The position numbers were made by a program, and so were the translations under genes. From Streptomyces tauricus (GTDB lineage Bacteria; Actinomycetota; Actinomycetes; Streptomycetales; Streptomycetaceae), in NCBI RefSeq assembly GCF_014650955.1, contig NZ_BMVY01000001.1, positions 1 through 64,000 on the forward strand: a stretch of 64,000 bases of DNA, read 5' to 3'. The notes under the pieces were generated by a model, which was not told where the DNA came from, did not search any database, and was given only the letters and a program-made list of their open reading frames with translations. Shown here in pieces: positions 39,511 through 47,593 of this stretch (the stretch's first letter is position 1; each line of letters starts with the position of its first letter).

Positions 39511-39663
39511 GTCCTCGTCCGACAACTCTCGCACGAGCCGACCGCCGACGGTACGCACGGGTGGGTCGGCCGCCGACGGGGCGCACGGGTGCGCCGTGCG
39601 CCGGTCCGCGACGGGGCGGCATCGCGAGGGCGCCGTGACGGGCCGTCGATTTCGAGACGGTGT

Positions 39664-39688
39664 GTTTTCTCTCCGGAAGCAAGGGCAG
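39664..39688 (+). promoter_or_regulatory. Weak candidate SigB-type promoter of the rightward sigma gene
   Basis: GTTT (39664-39667), 15 bases, then GGGCAG (39683-39688) approximates GNNT-N15-GGGTAY with two mismatches in the -10. It lies about 140 bases upstream of ATG 39827. It would make the gene autoregulated if real. Confidence 0.25.
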
Positions 39689-39826
39689 GCGGAATTTCGT
39701 GCTTCGGACCGGAGGCACGCCCGCAGGAACGGCATCAGCCGACCGCGGTGGCCCCCTCCGGCGTCCCCGGAAGCCATCGTCCCTGCGGCATCCCCTCGCA
39801 CGCCACTTGTTCAGGAGCGAATCCGC

Positions 39827-40786
39827 ATGAGCATCGACTTGTCGACAAGCCGCCCGGAGGAATCCGTCCCTGTCGAGGAGCGCTCCGTGTCCACCGGAAC
39901 GACAGGAACCACCGCGACGACAGGAACGACCGGAGCGACAGCCGGGGCGGGTCCCTCGGCCCGGTCCGCACCAGCGAGGCATCCGCACGACGACGCTCCC
40001 GACTCGGCGACCGACTTCGCCCGGCTGGCCGCCCTGGAGGAGGGGCCCGAGCGGGACGCGGTCCGTGACGAGTTGACGAAGGCGTGGCTGCCCATGGCGC
40101 ACCGCATCGCCGGCCGGTTCCGCGACCGGGGTGAGAACATCGAGGACCTGCGCCAGGTCGCGGCCGTCGGTCTGGTGAAGGCGATAGACCGGTTCGACCC
40201 CTCCCGCGGGGCGTTCGAGAGCTACGCGGTGCCCACCATCACCGGTGAGGTGAAGCGTCACTTCCGGGACCGCATGTGGGCCCTGAGGGTGCCCCGCCGG
40301 GTACAGGAGCTGCGCAACAAGGTCCGTGTCGCCCGGCGCGACCTCGCGATGAACCCCGGTGCCCCCGAGCCGACGACGGCCGAGATCGCGGCGCACGCCG
40401 GGCTGACGGAGGACGAGGTCAGCGCGGGCATGGAGGCGATGGAGAGCTTCAGCACCCTGTCCCTCGACGCCGAGCTGTCGTCCGCCGACGACAACTACAG
40501 CCTCGCGGACACCCTGGGCGATTTCGATTCCTCCTACGACACGGTCGTCGACCGCGAGGCGGCGAAGGAAGGACTGCGCCGGCTGCCGGAACGCGAGCGG
40601 AACATCCTGTACATGCGCTTCTTCGAGGACATGACGCAGAACCGCATAGCCGACCAGCTCGGCATCTCCCAGATGCACGTCTCGCGCCTCATCACCCGCA
40701 GTTGCGCACGGGTGCGGGACGAGGCGCTGGGCGCCCAGGCCCGCCCCGGCCGCGGGGACGCCGACGGCAGGACGGGGGCCGTGTGA
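39827..40786 (+). CDS. SigB/SigF-family RNA polymerase sigma factor
   Basis: A 319-residue sigma factor paralogous to the divergent one. A Thr/Gly-rich N-terminal tail (about residues 23-45, repeated TGTT units) precedes region 2 (AWLPMAHRIAGRFRDRGENIEDLRQVA, AFESYAVPTITGEVKRHFRDRMW), region 3 (NPGAPEPTTAEIAAHAGL) and region 4 (LPERERNILYMRFFEDMTQN, then LGISQMHVSRLI). ATG 39827 has AGGAG (39813-39817) nine bases upstream; the frame is open further upstream but reads as low-complexity sequence. Like its partner it should be governed by HATPase anti-sigma factors, of which three are encoded in the next 6 kb. Confidence 0.92.
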   Translation: MSIDLSTSRPEESVPVEERSVSTGTTGTTATTGTTGATAGAGPSARSAPARHPHDDAPDSATDFARLAALEEGPERDAVRDELTKAWLPMAHRIAGRFRDRGENIEDLRQVAAVGLVKAIDRFDPSRGAFESYAVPTITGEVKRHFRDRMWALRVPRRVQELRNKVRVARRDLAMNPGAPEPTTAEIAAHAGLTEDEVSAGMEAMESFSTLSLDAELSSADDNYSLADTLGDFDSSYDTVVDREAAKEGLRRLPERERNILYMRFFEDMTQNRIADQLGISQMHVSRLITRSCARVRDEALGAQARPGRGDADGRTGAV

Positions 40787-40881
40787 CGCGGCACGGCGGT
40801 CCAGGCGACGTACGCGCCGCCCCGACCGGCACTCCCGAACCAGCGGTGGACCCAGGATTAGGCGACCAAGGAGCGAACCGG

Positions 40882-41178
40882 ATGCTGATGCCCCATCCCG
40901 CGACCCTGCGCAAGCTCGTGGGGGAGTACGAGGCCCTCGTCGCGCACCAGGCCGAGACCGGTGCGGTGAAGGCGGACCAGCGGGCGCAGGACCTCGCCTA
41001 CACCCTGTGCGTGTCGACCGGCACCCGCGATGTGAACCTGGCGTTGAAGAAGGCCCGCAGCCACCTCGCCGCCGCGCAGGGACCCGTGGCGCCGACGCCC
41101 CTGCGGCCCACCGGACCCGGGGCCGCCGAGACCCGTGGCGCGGGTGAGGCCCACGGCGCGGGTGAGGCCGTCGCATAG
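40882..41178 (+). CDS. DUF5133 domain protein
   Basis: A 98-residue small protein. MLMPHPATLRKLVGEYEALVAHQ and AQDLAYTLCVSTGTRDVNLALKKARSHL are the family's diagnostic stretches. Function is unknown; the fold is probably a short helical bundle. ATG 40882 follows AAGGAG (40868-40873). It is 95 bases behind the sigma factor on the same strand, followed by a strong terminator, so it may share its mRNA. DUF5133 genes are frequent beside regulatory genes in Streptomyces. Confidence 0.85.
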   Translation: MLMPHPATLRKLVGEYEALVAHQAETGAVKADQRAQDLAYTLCVSTGTRDVNLALKKARSHLAAAQGPVAPTPLRPTGPGAAETRGAGEAHGAGEAVA

Positions 41179-41187
41179 CGCGTCCTC

Positions 41188-41217
41188 GGGCCGGCCGCAC
41201 TGCCGTGCGGCCGGCCC
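41188..41217 (+). terminator. Terminator after the DUF5133 gene
   Basis: A perfect 13-bp GC stem (41188-41200 with 41205-41217) closes a TGCC loop, ten bases past the stop codon. Confidence 0.75.
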
Positions 41218-41470
41218 GCCGTGTGCAGGGGGAACGCCCGAGTGACGAGGGAACGTCCGTGCGACGGCGTAGGGTGGGCCCCGGGGTGAGACCGGTGGAC
41301 CTGATGGACAACACGGACAGCTCGTCGTCGACGACGCCGTCGGACGACGGCGGACCGACGCGAACCGTCCGGTCGGCGGCACATCCGGCGCGCGCCGCCC
41401 ACCCCGTCCGGACCTCGCGGCGCAGCCGCCGGAACGACCGGGCCGTACCGCCCCCGACAGGAGCGCCGAC

Positions 41471-42415
41471 GTGACGACGACGGCCACCGAGCCGGCGACG
41501 GGGGCGCCTTTCGTGCACCCCGCGCTGTTCTACCGTGACGACCAGGAGTACCTGGAGGGCACGGTTCCCTTCATCCGAGAGGGCCTGGCGGTCGCGGAGC
41601 CCGTGGCGGTGGCCGCTCCCGCCGCGCGGCTCGACCTGATCACGGCGGCCCTGGGCCCGGCGGCGGAAGCCGTGCATCTCGTCGACATGGCCTTGGCCGG
41701 CCGCAACCCCGGCCGCATCATCCCCTCGGTCCTGCGCGCTTTCGCGGACGCCCGGCCCGGCGTCCGCGTCCGTATCATCGGCGAGCCGATCTGGCCCGGC
41801 CGCACCGCCGTGGAGTACCCCGCCTGCGTCCAGCACGAGGCCCTCATCAACGAGGCGTTCAGCGGCCGGGACGTGACCATCCTGTGCCCGTACGACGCCC
41901 GGTCCCTGCCGAAGGACGTGCTCGCCGACGCCCACGCCACCCACCCGGTCCTCATCACCGCGGGACGCGAGCGGGCCAGCGAGGCGTACGACCCCGAGAA
42001 GGTGCTCGCGCGCTGCAACGAACCGCTGTCCCCGCTGCCCGGCGCCGCGATGTTCCGCTACGACGCGCAAGCCCTGCCGGCCGCCCGTGACTTCGCGCTC
42101 GCCCAGGCGCGCGAGCGGGGGATGAGCGCCGTCCGTCTGCAGGATCTGGCCCTGGTCGTCGCCGAACTGACCACGAACAGCGTGGTGCACGCCGGAGGCG
42201 CGGGGACGCTGCGGCTGTGGGCGGAGAGCGAGCAGATCGTCTGCCAGGTGCAGGACTTCGGCCGGCTGGCCGACCCGCTCGCGGGCCGCCGCCCCGCACA
42301 CCCCGGGCAGATCGGCGGTCGTGGCCTCCTGCTCGTGCACTACCTCTCGGATCTGGTGCGCCTGCACACCGGCGACGCCGGCACGACGATCCGCAGTTAC
42401 GTCTCACGCGTCTGA
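41471..42415 (+). CDS. MEDS sensor-HATPase anti-sigma factor
   Basis: A 314-residue cytoplasmic protein. Residues about 15-175 are a MEDS (DcmR-type) sensory domain: HPALFYRDDQEYLEGTVPFIREGL, PGVRVRIIGEPIWPGR, then VTILCPYD. Residues about 195-314 are an HATPase_c_2 domain: VVAELTTNSVVHA (N-box), DFGRLADPL and GGRGLLLVHYLSD (G-box). This architecture is that of RsbA-type anti-sigma kinases, in which the sensor tunes binding to sigma. GTG 41471 follows AGGAG. It sits beside two sigma factors, but which it binds cannot be read from the sequence. Confidence 0.9.
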   Translation: MTTTATEPATGAPFVHPALFYRDDQEYLEGTVPFIREGLAVAEPVAVAAPAARLDLITAALGPAAEAVHLVDMALAGRNPGRIIPSVLRAFADARPGVRVRIIGEPIWPGRTAVEYPACVQHEALINEAFSGRDVTILCPYDARSLPKDVLADAHATHPVLITAGRERASEAYDPEKVLARCNEPLSPLPGAAMFRYDAQALPAARDFALAQARERGMSAVRLQDLALVVAELTTNSVVHAGGAGTLRLWAESEQIVCQVQDFGRLADPLAGRRPAHPGQIGGRGLLLVHYLSDLVRLHTGDAGTTIRSYVSRV

Positions 42416-42420
42416 AGCAG

Positions 42421-42459
42421 GGGCAGGGCCCGGATCCGTCACGGATCCGGGCCCTGCCC
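42421..42459. terminator. Bidirectional terminator between anti-sigma and Dps genes
   Basis: A perfect 18-bp stem (42421-42438 with 42442-42459) has a three-base TCA loop, six bases past the rightward stop. It also lies 36 bases past the leftward Dps stop. Confidence 0.85.
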
Positions 42460-42495
42460 ATGGCAGCTATAGGCTGCCGCGCGTGACAGCCCCCG

Positions 42496-43068
42496 CTACC
42501 GGGCGCCGTCCTGGTGCGCCGAGCGCGCTGCCTCGTTCTCGGTGTGGGCGCCCGCCGTGGCGAGGTCACCACCGGAGCTCTCGAGGTGCGCGCGCACGAA
42601 CCACTGGAACTTCTCGAGGGAGCGCAGCTGCCCGATGAGCAGATCTTCCGTCACCGGATCGAACTTGCCGACCTCGGCGAGGGCCGCCCGGTGGCTCTCG
42701 ACGACGCCCGTGTAGACCAGGTCGAGGGCGCCGAGGTGGGCGATCGCATCCGCGCGCCCGACGTCGTAGTCGTCCCAGGTCCGCTCGGCGACGAGCGCGC
42801 CGGGGGTCCCCACGGGCACCCCGCCCAGCGCCGAGACGCGCTCGGCGGTGTCGTCGGCCATGGCCCGGACCTGGTCGACCTGCGGGTCGAGCATTTCGTG
42901 GATGGCGATGAAATGCGGGCCGACCACATTCCAGTGAATGTGCTTCAGCGTGAGTGAAAGGTCATTCAAAGCGTGCAGCCGCAGGCGGAGCAGTTCGATA
43001 ACCTTTGCGCCGTCCTGGACGCTGAGTCCGGGGACGGTGTACTTCGGCTCGGTGCGAGACGACGTCAT
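42496..43068 (-). CDS. dps: Dps-family ferritin-like DNA-binding protein
   Basis: A 190-residue Dps homologue. The ferroxidase motif HWNVVGPHFIAIHEMLDPQVD carries the His, Asp and Glu ligands that oxidise iron at the dimer interface. The four-helix core continues with DDTAERVSALGGVPVGTPGA and the C-terminal EKFQWFVRAHLESSGGD. Both tails are long and charged, as in streptomycete Dps proteins that bind DNA or control oligomerisation. ATG 43068 follows GGGAGG. It protects DNA from iron-driven oxidants; in Streptomyces some dps genes belong to the SigB-type osmotic stress regulon, which suits this location, though I found no SigB-type motif in its promoter. Confidence 0.93.
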   Translation of the reverse strand: MTSSRTEPKYTVPGLSVQDGAKVIELLRLRLHALNDLSLTLKHIHWNVVGPHFIAIHEMLDPQVDQVRAMADDTAERVSALGGVPVGTPGALVAERTWDDYDVGRADAIAHLGALDLVYTGVVESHRAALAEVGKFDPVTEDLLIGQLRSLEKFQWFVRAHLESSGGDLATAGAHTENEAARSAHQDGAR

Positions 43069-43151
43069 TTCTCGTTCCTCCCTGTGAACCTGTGCATTCC
43101 TTGTTCGAGGTGGCGGGCGAAAGGGCTGGTGTCCAAGGGCTCACGGCCCTC

Positions 43152-43322
43152 CTACCAGCGGTACCAGCGTCCACGGCGGCCACCGGAGGCGGTAGGACGC
43201 ACGACGAAGCCGAGCAGCCAGACGACCAGGACGACGACGGCGATCCACCACAGGGCCTTGAGTGCGAAACCCGCACCGAAAAGGAGAAGGGCGAGCAGAA
43301 GAACAAGAATGATGGGAACCAT
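43152..43322 (-). CDS. Small hydrophobic membrane protein (56 aa)
   Basis: MVPIILVLLLALLLFGAGFA begins a 56-residue protein with two hydrophobic segments (about 2-20 and 22-45) and a basic tail (GGRRGRWYRW). ATG 43322 has GGAGG nine bases upstream. Similar tiny membrane proteins occur widely in streptomycetes near stress genes; function unknown. It is divergent from the PRC-barrel gene and carries a candidate SigB-type promoter of its own. Confidence 0.75.
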   Translation of the reverse strand: MVPIILVLLLALLLFGAGFALKALWWIAVVVLVVWLLGFVVRPTASGGRRGRWYRW

Positions 43323-43346
43323 TGTTATCAACCTCCAGAACCTCTG

Positions 43347-43371
43347 ATGCCCTGCTTTCCCGGTGGTACGC
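43347..43371 (-). promoter_or_regulatory. Candidate SigB-type promoter of the 56-aa membrane protein
   Basis: GCGT (complement of 43368-43371), 15 bases, then GGGCAT (complement of 43347-43352) differs from GGGTAT at one base. The start would fall about 18 bases before ATG 43322, leaving just room for the GGAGG. Confidence 0.45.
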
Positions 43372-43499
43372 CTGCTCTTTTCGCAGGCGCCCCGCCTTTC
43401 TCGCACACGACTCGCACACGCCTGCGCGCGGGCCTTTGCGAACCCGTGCGAGGGACGGTCCCCACGGGCCGGATGAGGCCGCCGAGGAAAAAACACCGG

Positions 43500-43524
43500 G
43501 AATGCGGTCCGGGCGGCAGGGTAT
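43500..43524 (+). promoter_or_regulatory. SigB-type promoter of the PRC-barrel gene
   Basis: GAAT (43500-43503), 15 bases, then GGGTAT (43519-43524) is a complete match to the GNNT-N14-16-GGGTAY consensus of the S. coelicolor SigB group. The leader to GTG 43609 would be about 78 bases. Confidence 0.6.
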
Positions 43525-43608
43525 TGGCTGCCCCAGGAGGAAGGCGGCCGGTACGCACCGGCAGCGGTACTCCGCTCACCACTCGACCATGGGAAAGGAA
43601 GCAGCGAC

Positions 43609-43980
43609 GTGACCACCGACAGAATCTGGTCGTACGCACCGACCAGCGGATACGCGGAGGGACTGCTGCTCACGGGGTTCACGGTCGCCGCGGCCGACGG
43701 GACGATCGGGCACGTGGACCGGCAGGTGGACGAATCCGGGATGCGGCATCTGATTGTCGACACGGGGGTCTGGGTGTTCGGCAGAAGCGTGCTGATCCCG
43801 GTCGGCCTGGTCTCCTCCGTCGACGCGGAGGCCCAGGAGATCACGGTGGCGTGCACCGAGGAGGAGATCAAGGCCGCGCCCCGGTTCAAGACGGACCGCG
43901 AGACGCTGGACCCCGAATATCTCGCCGGAGTCGGCCACTACTACCGGAGCCTGCCCCCGCGGCAGACGACCGCGACCTGA
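43609..43980 (+). CDS. PRC-barrel domain protein
   Basis: A 123-residue protein with one PRC-barrel (ADGTIGHVDRQVDESGMRHLIVDTG, then LIPVGLVSSVDAEAQEITVACT), a six-stranded fold used for protein docking. The tail EEEIKAAPRFKTDRETLDPEYLAGVGHYY is typical of stress-associated family members in actinobacteria. GTG 43609 follows AAAGGAAG. It has the best SigB-type promoter in the window, so it is a probable output of the sigma factors at 38-41 kb. Confidence 0.85.
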   Translation: MTTDRIWSYAPTSGYAEGLLLTGFTVAAADGTIGHVDRQVDESGMRHLIVDTGVWVFGRSVLIPVGLVSSVDAEAQEITVACTEEEIKAAPRFKTDRETLDPEYLAGVGHYYRSLPPRQTTAT

Positions 43981-44214
43981 GCCGGCGGGGGCGCATCCGC
44001 TGCAATGGATGGGGATTCAGCGGGAAGGCGGATCCCGAAGGGGCGCGGAGCGAGGAGATGGCGATGATGCCGATCACGACCGCGCAGCCACTCGTCCCCA
44101 CGACGAGGCGCAGGTGATGGCGATGCCGGGGACGGTGACCGGTCCGTGAGGCCGCTGGGCGGCTCAGGATCGGCGCCGGGCATCGAAGAACCAGAGTGCA
44201 GGGACACGACGCAT

Positions 44215-44697
44215 ATGGACCGAACCGACACGACCGCCATCGCGTCCGCGGCCAGTCCGCCCGGGGGGATGTCATGGGAGGCGGCCCCGGTCACGACCGC
44301 GGCGGTGGCGCCGGCCCCCATCACGACCGCGGCGATGGCCCGCGCGTACGCACGGAGCGTGGTGCTCGAACAGTGGAACAACGCCGACCGCACGGCGACG
44401 GAGGCGGCTCTCATCGATCTCTCGCTGGTCGTCTCGGAGCTGGCCGCGAACGCCGTCCGGCACGGGGGCGGACTGGCCGGGTTCGAGGTGACGCCCACGC
44501 GGCAGGGCGTGCGGCTGGCCGTGCACGACAACAGTGACGTCGTCCCCGCCGCCGCCTTCGGCCCGGGAAGCCTGCCGACGAAGCACCACGGCAACGGCTA
44601 CGGCTGGCCGGTCATCATCCGGCTGGCGCGGGACATCGCCGTCGAACCGCGTCCCGGAGGCGGCAAGACCGTCAGCGTGCTGGTGCCGCTCGTCTGA
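44215..44697 (+). CDS. HATPase anti-sigma factor (RsbW-like)
   Basis: A 160-residue protein with a single HATPase_c_2 domain. ALIDLSLVVSELAANAVRHGG holds the N-box, LAVHDNSD the first ATP-contact Asp, and HHGNGYGWPVII a shortened G-box. Such proteins bind a sigma factor or phosphorylate a STAS antagonist. The first 50 residues are Ala/Thr-rich and probably flexible. ATG 44215 follows AGGGA at about 10 bases. About 160 bases before the gene show no clear promoter. Confidence 0.85.
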   Translation: MDRTDTTAIASAASPPGGMSWEAAPVTTAAVAPAPITTAAMARAYARSVVLEQWNNADRTATEAALIDLSLVVSELAANAVRHGGGLAGFEVTPTRQGVRLAVHDNSDVVPAAAFGPGSLPTKHHGNGYGWPVIIRLARDIAVEPRPGGGKTVSVLVPLV

Positions 44698-44716
44698 CGG
44701 TCGGCAGCCGCACGTC

Positions 44717-44749
44717 GACGGCCTCGGACGATTCCCGTCCGAGGCCGTC
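44717..44749. terminator. Bidirectional terminator between two HATPase genes
   Basis: A perfect 14-bp stem (44717-44730 with 44736-44749) with a five-base loop lies between the convergent genes ending at 44697 and 44779. Confidence 0.8.
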
Positions 44750-44778
44750 CTTGGATGGTTCCTGCCGGGCGGCGGGTC

Positions 44779-45213
44779 TCACCATGGCAGGAATACGTGG
44801 ATGTCCTTGCCCTTGTCGGTCACCACCACGCTCACCTGGTCGCACAGTGTGTGGATCAGATGCCACCCGACGCCTCCGTCACCCCGGCCGGGATGGAACG
44901 GGCGTGGCGCGGGCGGGGTGGTGCTGGTGTCGCGCATGGTCACGTGCACGCCGTCGAACGTGCGCCGCAGACGCAGTTCGAACGGGCCCGGCGCGTACTG
45001 CACCACGTTGGCCGCCAGCTCCGTGACGACCAGCAGGATGTCGTCCCAGTGCTCGGGTGCGGCCGGTGGCGCGGTGCGCGTGAGCGCAAGGAGGAACTCC
45101 TCCGCGGCGATGCGGGCACCCGTGACATTGGGCAGCTCGCCGGGGAAGGTGGTCGTTCTGGTGTACATCTCCTCAGAAGGCAGTTTGTCGTCCCAACGCG
45201 GCTCGGTCGCCAT
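44779..45213 (-). CDS. HATPase anti-sigma factor (RsbW-like)
   Basis: A 144-residue single-domain HATPase. DDILLVVTELAANVVQYAPGP is the N-box helix, MRDTSTTPP the ATP-contact strand, and GDGGVGWHLIHTLCD the G-box. ATG 45213 follows GGGGAAGG. Together with the proteins at 41471 and 44215 it gives three potential anti-sigma kinases for two sigma factors and one STAS protein; one-to-one pairings cannot be deduced. Confidence 0.85.
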   Translation of the reverse strand: MATEPRWDDKLPSEEMYTRTTTFPGELPNVTGARIAAEEFLLALTRTAPPAAPEHWDDILLVVTELAANVVQYAPGPFELRLRRTFDGVHVTMRDTSTTPPAPRPFHPGRGDGGVGWHLIHTLCDQVSVVVTDKGKDIHVFLPW

Positions 45214-45515
45214 TGCGCCTTCCCCAGCCCACTCCCCACAGGGCTGTGCTGATCCTTTGCTTCCACCGCTGCTGCTTCCCGACGGCGAGGGCCTTACTCG
45301 TCCGGGTCCGGTGGGGATGGTAGGTGAACCGGAACGCAGTGGTCTCTGGTGCTTCCTGTGTGATCGGCGAGTACCACGATCGGACCGACTCATGGGTGCT
45401 TGGCCGCGGTCGATGTGCGCGGGAGGGCGGCGGGGCCGTCGCAGGCGTACGCACGGGCCGTCCCCGCCGCTGATTCCCGGGTCTGTTTCGGCCAGGCCGG
45501 GGCACACGGAGGTCG

Positions 45516-45535
45516 GGGACGGGAGCTCCCGTCCC
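45516..45535. repeat. Perfect 20-bp palindrome before a tiny membrane gene
   Basis: The 20-bp GC-rich palindrome centred on GAGCTC ends ten bases before the Shine-Dalgarno of the 58-aa gene at 45558. It could be a transcription stop, an mRNA stabiliser or an operator. The remainder of the 344-base gap 45214-45557 shows no clear gene. Confidence 0.55.
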
Positions 45536-45557
45536 GCCACCGGAAAGAGGAGAATCC

Positions 45558-45734
45558 GTGCTCGGCATAGCAGCTGCAGTCCTGTTCTTCATCGCGTTCC
45601 TGATCAACGCCGCGGACATCTCGACCAATGACACTTTCACATCGACGAACGTGATGCTCATCGGTCTGACGGTCCTGGCGCTCCACGTCGCCGGGGTGGG
45701 CACCGGGTGGGGGAGCAGGAGCCGCAGGCGGTGA
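45558..45734 (+). CDS. Small membrane protein (58 aa)
   Basis: GTG 45558 follows GAGGAG (about 45547-45552). The product has two hydrophobic segments (LGIAAAVLFFIAFLI and VMLIGLTVLALHVAGV) joined by a polar Thr/Asn/Asp loop, and ends in the basic GSRSRRR. It is a plausible two-helix membrane peptide of unknown function. Codon third positions are GC-biased, and the strong ribosome binding site supports translation. It lies at the right border of the signalling island. Confidence 0.6.
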   Translation: MLGIAAAVLFFIAFLINAADISTNDTFTSTNVMLIGLTVLALHVAGVGTGWGSRSRRR

Positions 45735-45773
45735 GGTGCGAGACACCGCCAAGGCTCGCACACAGCACGAGAA

Positions 45774-45809
45774 CGGACCGCATGGTGACTTCTGTCGCCG
45801 TGCGGTCCG
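45774..45809. terminator. Bidirectional terminator
   Basis: A 16-bp stem (45774-45789 with 45794-45809, two G-T wobbles) closes a TTCT loop between the convergent small membrane gene and the mannosyltransferase gene. Confidence 0.75.
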
Positions 45810-45813
45810 CGCG

Positions 45814-47553
45814 TCATATCCAGGTGTCCCACCACATCCTGGAATGCCACTCCGGATACGGGATCGTCTGCCCCGTGTAGATCGGGAAGAAGTAGACGAA
45901 GTTCCAGACGATCAGGAGCACCACGGCGCCCACGGTGACCGTCCCCAGCGTGCGCCGTCTGCCGACCGTGCCCGGTGGCCCCACCAGCGCACCCGCCGCC
46001 ATCGCGACCGCCAGGCACAGATACGGCACGAAGACGACCGCGTAGAAGGCGAAGATCGTCCGGTCCTGGTACTGGAACCAGGGCAGCTGGCCCGCGGCCA
46101 CCGCGCACAGGACGGCCCCGGCCCGCCAGTCGCGGCGCATGGCCCACCTGAAGAGCAGATACAGCAGCGCCAGACAGGCGGACCACCACAGCAGCGGGGT
46201 GCCCAGCGCGAGGACGACCTCGGAACAGCCCGCGGCGGTACGGCAGCCGTCCTGGGCGAAGTCCGTCTCGTAGGAGTACGCCACCGGGCGTCCCTGTACC
46301 AGCCAGCTCCAGGGGTGGGACTCGTAGCGGTGCCAGGAGTGCAGACCCACGTTGAAGTCGTAGACCTGGCTCTCGTAGTGCCACAGGCTGCGCAGGGCGG
46401 CCGGGATCCACGACCACGGGCCCCCGCGGCCCTCCGCCCAGTGCCGCCCGTAGCCCCCGTCGGACAGGAACCAGCCCGTCCAGGTGGCGAGATAACCGGC
46501 CACGGCCACCGGCACCACGGAGAGCACCGACCAGCCGGCGTCCTTGCGCAGGACGGCCCGATACGGCTCGTGGGCACCGGCGACGCGGCGTGAGCCGACA
46601 TCCCACAGCAGGGTCATGACCATGAAGAACGCCAGGAAATAGAGGCCGTTCCACTTGCAGGCGGCGGCCAGGCCGAGGAAGAGCCCGGCCGCGACCCGCC
46701 ACGGCCGCACCCCCATGCCCGCCCGCTCGCCCGTGTAAGCGTCGGGGCCCGCGAAGCCGTCCTCGCCCACGGGCAGAGCCGCCGCGAGACGGGCCCGCGC
46801 CCGGTCCCGGTCGACGAGCAGCGCCCCGAACGCCGCCAGCACGAAGAACATGACGACGAGGTCGAGCAGCGCCATGCGGCTCATCACGAAGTGCAGGCCG
46901 TCCAGGGCCATCAGCAGTCCGGCCAGGCAGCCCAGCGTCGTCGAGCGGAACAGCCTGCGGCCGGTCCGGCACAGCATCAGCACCGACAGCGTGCCGAGCA
47001 GCGCCACCATGAAGCGCCAGCCGAACGGGTCGAAGCCGAACATCCACTCGCCGACGGCGATCACCCACTTGCCCAGCGGCGGATGCGCGACGAACGCCCC
47101 GGCGTCGGAGAGCGGGATCACCTGCGGATCCGCGAGGACCTGCGGGTCGGCGACCTTGCGGTCCGGCCAGGTGCCCTCGTAACCGAGCCGGAGCAGCGAC
47201 CAGGCGTCCTTGGCGTAGTACGTCTCGTCGAAGACGAGGCCACGGGGCTGGCCCAGCTGCCAGAAGCGGATCGCTCCCGCCAGGGCGGCCACCAGGAGCG
47301 GGCCCAGCCAGCCCGTCGCCCTCGCGAGCCGGTGGGCCGCCACCGGGCCGAGACCCAGGGCCTCCCCGAAGCGGGTGCCGGGTTCAGGGAACGGCGGGAC
47401 CAGAAGGTCCCGGGTGTCGGTGCGCGCGGGCGCCACGAACCCGAACCGGCGCAATCGCGCCGCCCAGGAGCCGGACTCGGACGTCGTACGGGCATCGGTT
47501 TCGGCGTCGGAGCCGGCTTCGAGGGCCGGCTCCGACGCGGTGTCACTGGTCAC
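45814..47553 (-). CDS. pmt: Polyprenyl-phosphate-mannose protein O-mannosyltransferase (PMT)
   Basis: A 579-residue GT39 enzyme that transfers mannose from polyprenyl-phosphate-mannose to Ser/Thr of secreted proteins during Sec export. The catalytic loop FDETYYAKDAWS carries the essential Asp-Glu pair and is followed by FVAHPPLGKW. Further landmarks are MSRMALLDL, ACKWNGLYFL, SHPWSWLVQGRP and the terminal FFPIYTGQTIPYPEWHSRMWW. About eleven membrane helices are apparent. GTG 47553 is chosen; the frame is open 30 codons further but reads as non-membrane, low-complexity sequence. The Shine-Dalgarno is weak. It follows the GH30 gene by only 40 bases on the same strand but upstream of nothing in that operon. 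Confidence 0.92.
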   Translation of the reverse strand: MTSDTASEPALEAGSDAETDARTTSESGSWAARLRRFGFVAPARTDTRDLLVPPFPEPGTRFGEALGLGPVAAHRLARATGWLGPLLVAALAGAIRFWQLGQPRGLVFDETYYAKDAWSLLRLGYEGTWPDRKVADPQVLADPQVIPLSDAGAFVAHPPLGKWVIAVGEWMFGFDPFGWRFMVALLGTLSVLMLCRTGRRLFRSTTLGCLAGLLMALDGLHFVMSRMALLDLVVMFFVLAAFGALLVDRDRARARLAAALPVGEDGFAGPDAYTGERAGMGVRPWRVAAGLFLGLAAACKWNGLYFLAFFMVMTLLWDVGSRRVAGAHEPYRAVLRKDAGWSVLSVVPVAVAGYLATWTGWFLSDGGYGRHWAEGRGGPWSWIPAALRSLWHYESQVYDFNVGLHSWHRYESHPWSWLVQGRPVAYSYETDFAQDGCRTAAGCSEVVLALGTPLLWWSACLALLYLLFRWAMRRDWRAGAVLCAVAAGQLPWFQYQDRTIFAFYAVVFVPYLCLAVAMAAGALVGPPGTVGRRRTLGTVTVGAVVLLIVWNFVYFFPIYTGQTIPYPEWHSRMWWDTWI

Positions 47554-47593
47554 CGGATCATCGTAGGGAACTACGTCAGGCGCAACGCGGCGG

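Noticed and set aside
39400..39801. Minus-strand frame with heptapeptide GPRRGVE-like repeats
   Set aside because: The heptads only reflect the 21-bp DNA repeat. There is no ribosome binding site or homology, and the frame is open on the other strand as well.
38918..42367. Open frame of about 1,149 codons on the minus strand across both sigma genes
   Set aside because: It runs antisense to a well-supported sigma factor, DUF5133 and MEDS-HATPase genes, and its composition (Arg/Gly/Pro-rich) is that of a GC-rich shadow frame.
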